A stretch of 64,000 bases of DNA from assembly GCF_001708505.1 (NCBI RefSeq), contig NZ_CP015992.1, positions 868,001 to 932,000 of the forward strand, written 5' to 3'. Under the pieces are notes generated by a model that was not told the origin of the DNA, made no database searches, and saw nothing but the letters and a program-made list of their open reading frames with translations. Of this stretch, positions 1 through 6,804 are shown one piece after another; positions within the stretch are counted from its first letter, which is position 1, and each line of letters begins with the position of its first letter. The position numbers were made by a program, and so were the translations under genes. Origin of the DNA: Pseudomonas sp. TCU-HL1 (GTDB lineage: Bacteria; Pseudomonadota; Gammaproteobacteria; Pseudomonadales; Pseudomonadaceae).

Positions 1-1078
1 CAATTAGTGGTCCTTTGTGCGTTTCAGAGATTTTTAGTGCAATCGATAGCGCTGGGCTCTCTCTGAGGTCATCGATATCTGCCTTAAAGGCCAGACCTAA
101 ACACGCAACAGTTACTTCCCGTGCAGATTTGTCTGGATTCGAGAGTAAGAACTCAGCGATGGCCAGTTTGACCTTCTCAATGACCCATTCCGGTTTGCCG
201 TCGTTCACTTCGCGAGCAGTGCGAATCAGCTTGGCGTCTTCGGGGGTCTTGCTGACGATGAACCAGGGGTCGACTGCGATGCAGTGGCCGCCGACGCCAG
301 GGCCCGGCTGAAGGATGTTTACGCGGGGGTGGCGGTTGGCGAGGCAGATCAGTTCCCAGACATTGATATCCAGCTTGTCGCAGATGATGGACAGCTCGTT
401 GGCGAAGGCGATGTTAACGTCGCGGAAGCTGTTTTCGGTCAGCTTGCACATTTCGGCGGTGCGGGCGTTGGTGAGCACGCAGTCGCCTTCAACGAATGCT
501 TTGTACAGTGCTACAGCTACCTCGCAACATTTTGGGGACATGCCACCGATTACCCGGTCGTTCTGCACCAATTCGCGCAGTACATGCCCAGGCAGTACAC
601 GCTCAGGGCAATGGGCAACGCGAATGTCGGATGCCTCTCCATGAGTCTGCGGGAAGGTGAGGTCCGGACGTGCCTCGGCCAACCAGGCGGCCATCTGTTC
701 GGTGGCGCCAACCGGTGAGGTGGATTCGAGGACGACGAGGTCACCCTTCTTCAGAACCGGTGCAATGGACTTGCTGGCCGACTCGATATAGCTGAGGTCT
801 GGCTCGTGATCACCTTTGAACGGAGTCGGCACGGCAATCAGGAAGGCGTCGGCAGGCTCAGGAACCGTAGTGGCCCGCAGGTAGCCCTCAACGACTGCAG
901 CATGGACGGCCATGTCGAGGTCGGGTTCGACAATGTGGATCTCTCCGCGGTTGATGGTGTCGACCGCTTGCTGGTTCACATCAACACCGATGACCTTCTT
1001 CTTGCGCGAGGCAAAGACGGCTGCGGTTGGCAGGCCGATGTAACCTAGGCCAACTACGGAGATTGTCTGGAAAGGCAT
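1..1078 (-). CDS. wecC: UDP-N-acetyl-D-mannosamine dehydrogenase WecC (3' end outside window)
   Basis: Cytosolic NAD-dependent oxidation of UDP-ManNAc to UDP-ManNAcA, a precursor for surface polysaccharide. The first 359 codons are visible; the family is usually about 420 residues, so the C-terminus lies beyond base 1. The N-terminus has the Rossmann motif GLGYIGLPTA (residues 10-19). The catalytic cysteine sits in GVGGHCIAVDPW (Cys266), and the interdomain helix region 205-250 is conserved. The ATG at 1078 lies 65 bp after the wecB stop on the same strand, and WecB makes its substrate, so the two form a two-step pathway in one transcription unit. The family call is firm; WecC rather than another UDP-sugar 6-dehydrogenase rests on the wecB neighbour and the overall sequence. 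Confidence 0.92.
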   Translation of the reverse strand, partial: MPFQTISVVGLGYIGLPTAAVFASRKKKVIGVDVNQQAVDTINRGEIHIVEPDLDMAVHAAVVEGYLRATTVPEPADAFLIAVPTPFKGDHEPDLSYIESASKSIAPVLKKGDLVVLESTSPVGATEQMAAWLAEARPDLTFPQTHGEASDIRVAHCPERVLPGHVLRELVQNDRVIGGMSPKCCEVAVALYKAFVEGDCVLTNARTAEMCKLTENSFRDVNIAFANELSIICDKLDINVWELICLANRHPRVNILQPGPGVGGHCIAVDPWFIVSKTPEDAKLIRTAREVNDGKPEWVIEKVKLAIAEFLLSNPDKSAREVTVACLGLAFKADIDDLRESPALSIALKISETHKGPLI

Positions 1079-1143
1079 TTTTCTTCCTTAATAGAACAAA
1101 GATCAAAGCAAATGCTTCGCCCCAAATGTCGCGGAGCGGCTGC

Positions 1144-2271
1144 TTAAAGGGTCGAGAGCAGAGCGTTCAGGATTCGTTTGCAGGCTTTGCCATCACCGTA
1201 GGGGTTATGGGCGTAGCTCATGGCACGGTAAGCGTTCGAGTCGTTCAACAGGGTGTGGAGTTCGCGGATGATGTTCGCGGTGTCGGTGCCGACGAGCTTA
1301 ACGGTGCCCGCGGCAACGGCTTCGGGCCGCTCGGTCGTATCTCGCATGACCAGGACCGGCTTGCCCAGGGAGGGCGCTTCCTCCTGAATGCCGCCCGAAT
1401 CCGTAAGAATGATGTGCGAGCGGCTCATCAGGTACACGAACGGCAGGTAGTCCAGCGGTTCTATGAGGTGAACATTGCGGATGCCGGTCAGCAGACGGTT
1501 CACGGGCTCCCGAACATTCGGGTTGAGGTGGACGGGATAGACGATATCCACCTCGGGATGCTGCTGGGCAACGTCCATCAATGCTTGGCAGATGCGCTCG
1601 AAGCCGCCACCGAAGCTCTCCCTACGGTGGCCTGTGACCAGCACAGTCTTGCGATTGAGGTTCAGGAATTCGAACGGTTTGGCTGCTTGGGCCTGGAGTT
1701 GCGAATCCCTATCGAGCCGGGCGATCACATCCAGCAATGCGTCGATCACGGTATTACCGGTGACGATGACGGTTTTGGGATCAATGCCCTCACGGAGCAG
1801 ATTGTTCTGGGAGGTGGTGGTGGGGGCGAAATGGATATTGGCCAAGGCACCGGTCATCTTTCGATTCGCCTCTTCCGGCCATGGCGAATAGGTATTGCCG
1901 GTACGCAGACCAGCCTCCACGTGTGCCACGGGAATCTGCTGGTAGTAGGCGGCCAGGCTGGCGGCAAAGGTGGTGGCCGTGTCGCCGTGGACCAGGACCA
2001 CGTCGGGCTTGAAGGCTGCAAAGACACTTTTCATGCCTTGCAGGATCGCGCTGGTGACATCCGTCAGGTCCTGACCGGGCTTCATGATGTTCAGGTCGAA
2101 GTCGGGTTCGATATCGAATAAACCCAGCACTTGATCGAGCATTTCCCGATGCTGCCCAGTCACGCACACCTTGGCGTCGAAGCTTTCATCAGCGGCCAGG
2201 GCCAGTGCTAGTGGGGCCATTTTGATGGCTTCTGGGCGGGTGCCGAAAACACAAAGGGTCTTGATCGTCAT
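1144..2271 (-). CDS. wecB: UDP-N-acetylglucosamine 2-epimerase (non-hydrolysing) WecB
   Basis: Interconverts UDP-GlcNAc and UDP-ManNAc in the cytosol, feeding WecC. 375 aa, the usual family length. The open frame runs further upstream to 2343, but the ATG at 2271 is chosen because it is preceded by GGAG with good spacing and gives the standard N-terminus with GTRPEAIK at residues 10-17. Other family marks are GDTATTFA near residue 95, HVEAGLRTG, GHRRESFGGG and the UDP-binding TDSGGIQEEAP near the C-terminus. It is followed by wecC and preceded, 43 bp away, by the damaged nuclease gene, all on the minus strand. Confidence 0.96.
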   Translation of the reverse strand: MTIKTLCVFGTRPEAIKMAPLALALAADESFDAKVCVTGQHREMLDQVLGLFDIEPDFDLNIMKPGQDLTDVTSAILQGMKSVFAAFKPDVVLVHGDTATTFAASLAAYYQQIPVAHVEAGLRTGNTYSPWPEEANRKMTGALANIHFAPTTTSQNNLLREGIDPKTVIVTGNTVIDALLDVIARLDRDSQLQAQAAKPFEFLNLNRKTVLVTGHRRESFGGGFERICQALMDVAQQHPEVDIVYPVHLNPNVREPVNRLLTGIRNVHLIEPLDYLPFVYLMSRSHIILTDSGGIQEEAPSLGKPVLVMRDTTERPEAVAAGTVKLVGTDTANIIRELHTLLNDSNAYRAMSYAHNPYGDGKACKRILNALLSTL

Positions 2272-2314
2272 TTCTTGCTCCGCACGTCCTTGTGGAGTGC
2301 TTCTTCGGATGTGC

Positions 2315-3908
2315 TTATGGGATGCGTATATCAGCAGCGACATCGCGTTGCTGGTAGTGCGTGGTCAGTTGTTTGCTGAGAGCGTTCTTGGCTGTGTTCT
2401 CGCCATGCACCAGCCGAATTTCGCTTGGCCAATGCCGCATGCGGGTCACGAAGTTCACCAGTCCTTTCTGGTCCGCATGGGCGGAATAGCCGCCGACGGT
2501 ATGAATGCCGGCACGGACGTCGAAGCGCTCACCATCGAGGTCCACATACCCGCCTTTGGGGCCGTGCTTCTGGATCAGTTGGCCGGGTGTGCCGTTTGCC
2601 CGGTAACCCACGAACAGCACGTTGTGGCGCGAGTCGCCCAGCATCGCCTTCAGGTAGTTGACGATGCGGCCGCCGCTGCACATGCCGTTACCCGCAATCA
2701 CGATGGCGGGGCGGGCGGTGCTGGCCAGATGGCGCACCATGCGCAGGTGGGCGTCGTGGCTCCACCGTCAGCAGTTGTTCGAAACCCAATGGTTTGCGCC
2801 CGACCTTGATACGCTTTTGCGCTTCGGCGTCCCAGAAGTGCTGGAGGTCGCGATAGGCGCGGGTGAAGCGGGTGGCCAGCGGGGAGTCGAGGATGATGGG
2901 GAGGGCGGGCCAGTGGAGTTCTGGGCTGTCCTCGGGAGTTTTTTTGCTGGCGGTGGTTTCCCTCACCCCCGGCCCCTCTCCCGCAGGCGGGAGAGGGGAG
3001 GAAAAGCGAGGCCCCTCTCCTGTCATTTGGTGGGGCGCTGTTTTTGCCCTCTCCCCCAGCCCCTCTCCCGCAAGCGGGAGAGGGGAGCTAAGGCGTGAGC
3101 GAGGGGGGTTAGTGGCGTGGTGGATGATCTCTTCGAGTTCGTAGAGCAGTTCCTGGGTGCGGCCGATGCTGAAGGCGGGGATCAGTACGGTGCCGTTGTC
3201 GGCCAGGGCTTGTTCGATGATGGCCTTGAGGCGTTGTTTGCGTGTGCGTCGGTCTTCATGGAGGCGGTCGCCGTAGGTGCTTTCGAGCACCAGGATGTCA
3301 GCCTTCCAGGGGGATTTTTGCGCTGGCAGCAGGGGCGTATGGGTGGCGCCCAGGTCGCCGGAAAATACAACGCGCTTCTGTTCGCCACGCTTGGGGTAGC
3401 GCACATCGCATTCGATGTAGGCCGAACCCAGGATATGGCCTGCCCGCTGCAGGCGGATACGCGCTTGCAGGTCGGGGGTGTCGATCAGGCTATGCCAGGT
3501 GCGGAAGGGAAGCGGCATCACGCGTTGCTGTATCAGTTTGAGGTACTTCTGCAATAGCTGCGCATTGCGCCCGAAGGTGAACTGGAAGGCGTCCTCAAGT
3601 ACCAGTGGGAGCAGCTGCGCGGAAGGCTGGCTGCAGATGATCGGGCCTTTGTAGCCGGCGGCAAGCAGGTAGGGCAGCCGACCGACGTGGTCCATGTGTA
3701 CGTGGGTGAGCACCAGCGCCTTGAGGGTGCTGATGTCAAAGTCGATATCCAGCCTGTCGGCGCCAGCCCGGCCTTCGGCAGAGGTTTCAGCGCCCTGGAA
3801 CAGGCCGCAGTCCACCAGAAGGCTGTGCTGCTCGTCCATCAACAGTTGATGGCACGAGCCGGTTACGCCGGTTACTGCGCCGTGGTGAAGGATGTCTGGA
3901 TACTGCAT
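2315..3908 (-). pseudogene. MBL-fold/beta-CASP RNA exonuclease family gene, frameshifted and carrying an in-frame repeat insertion
   Basis: The reading frame starting at ATG 3908 encodes a metallo-beta-lactamase fold (HVHMDH, residues 69-74; SGDLGA near 184) and then a beta-CASP domain (LESTYGDR near 208; IPAFSIGRTQELLYELEE near 243). Family members are nucleases of the CPSF73/RNase J-like class. At about 2760-2762 the frame shifts: the first frame stops at 2688, while GNGMCSGGRIV, GGYSAHADQ and LVHGE continue in another frame to 2315. A loss of two bases in a GAGAGC string (now GAGC) would explain it. Residues about 267-330 are translated from two hairpin repeats and look foreign to the fold. 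Either the gene is decaying or the frameshift is a sequence error; the domain identity is secure. Confidence 0.8.
2919..3110. repeat. Repeat cassette with two CCCCTCTCCCG hairpins inside the beta-CASP gene
   Basis: Two direct copies of a G/C hairpin (2973-2998 and 3060-3085, stems of 10-12 bp) separated by about 60 bp. The cassette is 192 bp, a multiple of three, and keeps the host frame open. Translated on the minus strand it gives two related peptides, SSPLPLAGEGLGER and SSPLPPAGEGPGVR. The same hairpin core recurs at 6767-6789, 21885-21906 and 54730-54756, which are all intergenic. Confidence 0.85.
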
Positions 3909-3974
3909 GGGGCATTAGTCCTTTATGTCGATCTGAAGCCGCTCCGTCCTGGGGGCGGGGTAGTGCGTTGGGAG

Positions 3975-4009
3975 GTAGGAAAGAGCTTCGCGAGCGAGCT
4001 CGCTCCTAC
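3975..4009. repeat. REP-like palindrome (GCGAGCGAGCTCGCTCCTAC type)
   Basis: Between the nuclease gene and the sugar transferase gene. It contains the perfect 14-bp palindrome GAGCGAGCTCGCTC flanked by GTAGGA and TCCTAC. It is related to the pair at 21989-22055. Confidence 0.6.
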
Positions 4010-4032
4010 AAAGAGCAGGCGCTAGTCGAGGA

Positions 4033-5667
4033 TTAGTAGATGTCTTTGGCGAGCAGGGTGAACGGGGTTTTGATCAGGATTTTGATATCCAGCCAGAAAG
4101 ACCAGTTGTTGATGTAGGCCAAGTCCAGCTCCACGCGCTTTTCCATTTTGTCCAGCGTCTCGGTTTCCCCGCGGCATCCGCTGATTTGCGCCAGGCCAGT
4201 AATGCCGGGTTTGATGCGGTGGCGGGCCATGTAGGCGTCGATCTTGCCGGTGTAGTAATCGTTGTGGGCAACGGCATGTGGGCGCGGGCCCACGAGGGAC
4301 ATGCAACCTTGCAGGACGTTGAACAGCTGGGGCAGCTCGTCGATGGAGGTGCGCCGAATGAAGCGGCCAACGCGGGTAATGCGCGGGTCTTTACGGGTGG
4401 CCTGTTTGACCTGAGTATCGGCATGCACGCGCATGGAGCGGAACTTCCATACCTTGATTACCATGCCGTTCCAGCCATGGCGCTTCTGCTTGAAAAGGGC
4501 CGGACCGGGGGAGGAGAGCTTTACCGCCAACGCGGTGCCCAGCAATACCGGGCTGAGCAACAGGATGGCCAGCAGGGCGACACTGCGGTCCAGCACAGCT
4601 TTGGTCAGGGCGGCGGTGGGGTAGCTGGTGAGCGGGCTTTCATTGAGGTTGATCGCTGCCAGGCCCGCGATATCGGACACCGAGTGGTTGAGCAGCTTCA
4701 GGCTCTGCAGGTCCGGGATCCACACCACGTCGACGTTGGCGTCGAGCAGGTCGATGTAGAGGCCCTCGATCTGCTCTGCGGCGGAGAGGGGCAGGGCGAT
4801 ATAGAGACGGCGGATCCTGTGCTCGGTAATCAGGTCGCGCAGATGGCTGAGGTTACCGATGAGGGGGTACAGGCTATCGTCCAAGTGGAGGTGGTCGTCG
4901 GCGGCCACCAGGCCCAGGAGGGGCTCGCTGCGTTTGCGCACCAGTTTGTCAGCCAGTTCCTGGGCGAGGTCGCCAGTGCCGATGATGAGCGAGGTGCGCT
5001 CAGACTGGAGCTTGTTGTGATAGCGGCGGGAGATCGCGTGTAGCGGCAGGAACAGGCAGGCCTGGATGACGTAGCCGGCGCCTGCCCAGATGATGATGAT
5101 CTCTCGGGAGAAGAGCTCGCTGGTCTTGGTCACGAAGGCCATGACCGTCAGGCCGGACAGCAGCACCAGCCAGCCTGCCAGCAGCCTGCTCACGCCGACC
5201 AGATAGCCGTGCTGCTTATGGTAGACCCGCATCAGCGAATAGGCTGGTACGGAGCCCAGCAGGGTGAAGAGGGCAAGGATGCGGTACTGGGTTTCGATAT
5301 GCCCGATGTTGCCCTTGGCCAGGGCGCAGAGCAGCAAGGTCAGCATGCCCATTGCGGCGGCCCATTGGCCCCAGAACGTCAGGCCGCGGCCTTCCGGCGC
5401 GGTGTTTTCCCGCTTACCGATCAGGTTGATATGGCGGGTGCGTGCGCTGCTGGCGCTATGGCGAACCTTGGCGGCATGCTTGAGTACGCCTTTACTGGCG
5501 CGGTGCGGGCCGTGGCCCTTGGCCTTTACGGTGGCTGCCTGAGGATGATTGGGCACGATTGAAACCTGTCCTGATGATGACGCTACGGTCGGGAAACCTG
5601 CCTGCGTTCCTGCAGCGGGCCTTACGGTACGGTTCGCGAATTCCGCTGTTTCTTCCTTGTGAGCCAA
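4033..5667 (-). CDS. Undecaprenyl-phosphate sugar-1-phosphate transferase, WcaJ/WbaP type
   Basis: Initiates repeat-unit assembly by moving a sugar phosphate from a UDP-sugar to undecaprenyl phosphate at the inner membrane. Up to 544 aa. The N-terminal half has several hydrophobic segments starting near residue 98, then a CoA-binding-like region with LIIGTGDLAQELADKL. The C-terminal catalytic bacterial sugar transferase domain contains GPALFKQKRHGWNG, KVWKFRSM, RRTSIDELPQLFNVL, SLVGPRPHA and KPGITGLAQISG. The start is uncertain. The longest frame begins with TTG at 5667 without a clear ribosome site; GTG at 5556 (507 aa) is closer to normal family length. The sugar cannot be told from sequence. 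It follows rfaH, with an ops-like element in the leader. Confidence 0.9.
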   Translation of the reverse strand: MAHKEETAEFANRTVRPAAGTQAGFPTVASSSGQVSIVPNHPQAATVKAKGHGPHRASKGVLKHAAKVRHSASSARTRHINLIGKRENTAPEGRGLTFWGQWAAAMGMLTLLLCALAKGNIGHIETQYRILALFTLLGSVPAYSLMRVYHKQHGYLVGVSRLLAGWLVLLSGLTVMAFVTKTSELFSREIIIIWAGAGYVIQACLFLPLHAISRRYHNKLQSERTSLIIGTGDLAQELADKLVRKRSEPLLGLVAADDHLHLDDSLYPLIGNLSHLRDLITEHRIRRLYIALPLSAAEQIEGLYIDLLDANVDVVWIPDLQSLKLLNHSVSDIAGLAAINLNESPLTSYPTAALTKAVLDRSVALLAILLLSPVLLGTALAVKLSSPGPALFKQKRHGWNGMVIKVWKFRSMRVHADTQVKQATRKDPRITRVGRFIRRTSIDELPQLFNVLQGCMSLVGPRPHAVAHNDYYTGKIDAYMARHRIKPGITGLAQISGCRGETETLDKMEKRVELDLAYINNWSFWLDIKILIKTPFTLLAKDIY

Positions 5668-6196
5668 AGGCTTGTCTGGGTTGCTCGGGGCTTGTGGCCC
5701 TGCCCTGTTTACCGGGTTCGGATTCGACCTGATCGTGCTTTTGGCACGCTACCGCCCCAGGGTTACTCGTTTATTCCCCGAGAACGATCGCCATAAGCGA
5801 TGGCTGGCCTCGGGCAGTGCCCGAAGCGGCAGTAGTCTGGTGTGGATGAAAGCGGGCGTGCCGAGTCTGTGCTGGCTTGCGCATTACAGGGGGATGTCGT
5901 CCCTGAGGGCTTGAGCTGCTTGTAAAGCAGTCTGCCTACTTCCTGAGTCGGAATATTTCCGACGCCGCATTTCACGGACTCGGGCTGGTTTGTGAAGAAC
6001 GTCAACCCGGACCGCTCATTCGCAAATGGATGTTAGCTTGAGTGCCGTGTCGAAATTTGTCCGACCGATCTGATAGCTCAGTAGGATCAAGGCGTTGCAG
6101 GGCTGCAGCGCCTAAGGGCCCACATTCGAATGTCGATGGGTGCACTGATTTTTCGAGGAGGGCGCTTACAATAGGCGTGGCGATGAGCGGGGAGAG
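5668..6196 (-). other. 529-bp untranslated leader between rfaH and the sugar transferase gene
   Basis: No convincing gene is visible; a possible 80-codon frame on the minus strand (5763-6005) shows no recognisable motif and low-complexity composition. The region carries the ops-like element at 5743-5756 near its downstream end, plus local inverted repeats such as GATCGC/GCGATG around 5786-5803. It probably contains the promoter and a long leader for the downstream polysaccharide genes. Confidence 0.6.
5743..5756 (-). promoter_or_regulatory. ops / JUMPstart element for RfaH recruitment
   Basis: On the minus strand the sequence reads CTGGGGCGGTAGCGTGCC (5760 to 5743). It contains GGCGGTAGCGTGC, the enterobacterial ops sequence recognised in the non-template strand by RfaH-bound RNA polymerase. 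Just downstream, CGTGC and GCACG can pair around a CAAAA loop (5735-5748), giving a short hairpin overlapping the 3' side of ops. The element lies in the leader of the sugar transferase gene and only about 440 bp past the rfaH stop. The match is direct; function is inferred. Confidence 0.85.
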
Positions 6197-6703
6197 TTAA
6201 AGCTTGTCGATGCTGTCACGCGGGACGCTGAGCGTGTGTTGGCGCTGCAGAAGTTGCAGGAGGATAAGCACGCGCTCGCTTCCATCCCTGGCCAGGAAGA
6301 TGGCTTCCATCTCCTGTAGGCCGGCGCTTTTCAGGCGTATGCGGTCGCCAGGGCTCAGGCAGGGCTCTTGCGGTTGCGGCGATGCCAGGCGCTGCTGCAG
6401 TTGTTTGATCAGCTCATCGGCGATGGCAGCCGGCTGGTCGCCGAAGCACACCAGTTGGCTGACGCCACGGGTCGAGCGGATGGGGTGCCAGTTGTCGTTG
6501 ACCTGGTCCAGCTGGATGAACAAGTAGCCGGGGAACAGCGACTCGACGCTCTCCCGCTTTCGGCCGCCACGCAGCCGCGTGACGCAGTGGGTTGGGCGAT
6601 AGCAGCGGAAGGCTTGGCGCACCAGGTGTTCTTCAGCCCGAGCATCCTGCTTTGGCTTGCACTGGATCAGGTACCAGCGGTGGGGTGCAGGCTTGCCTGC
6701 CAT
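6197..6703 (-). CDS. rfaH: RfaH transcription antitermination factor
   Basis: NusG paralogue that binds RNA polymerase paused at ops elements, suppresses Rho-dependent termination and couples translation in long surface-polysaccharide operons. 168 aa (E. coli RfaH is 162). The N-terminal NGN domain shows WYLIQCKPKQ, RAEEHLVRQAF, SLFPGYLFIQLD and STRGVSQLVCFG, closely following the E. coli protein. The C-terminal KOW-type region includes LSPGDRIRLKSAGLQEMEAIF. ATG at 6703 is chosen over GTG at 6712 because GAGG lies 8 bp upstream of it. It sits between the wzc-like gene and a leader with an ops match, so it probably regulates its own neighbours. Confidence 0.92.
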   Translation of the reverse strand: MAGKPAPHRWYLIQCKPKQDARAEEHLVRQAFRCYRPTHCVTRLRGGRKRESVESLFPGYLFIQLDQVNDNWHPIRSTRGVSQLVCFGDQPAAIADELIKQLQQRLASPQPQEPCLSPGDRIRLKSAGLQEMEAIFLARDGSERVLILLQLLQRQHTLSVPRDSIDKL

Positions 6704-6766
6704 GCGGTGCACCTCAGTTGTCGGTCTGGGCCTCTGCCTGGCGACCGGGCTTTCTTCTCTACCGGG

Positions 6767-6789
6767 CCCTCTCCCACGGCGGGAGAGGG
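6767..6789. repeat. CCCTCTCCC hairpin repeat
   Basis: Perfect 9-bp stem (CCCTCTCCC/GGGAGAGGG) with a 5-nt loop in the 101-bp gap between the wzc-like gene and rfaH. It belongs to the same family as the copies at 2973-2998 and 3060-3085. It could act as an mRNA 3'-stabilising or attenuating hairpin between the two genes. Confidence 0.75.
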
Positions 6790-6804
6790 TAGGCGCAGGG
6801 CGGC

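Noticed and set aside
2919..3110. SPLPxAGEG peptide as a genuine protein domain
   Set aside because: The DNA is a hairpin repeat also found in intergenic regions, so the peptide is best explained as a by-product of the repeat.
5763..6005. 80-codon minus-strand frame in the rfaH-transferase leader
   Set aside because: It starts upstream of and reads towards the ops element, has no ribosome site or recognisable motif, and would be an odd gene in a regulatory leader. Not excluded as a leader peptide.
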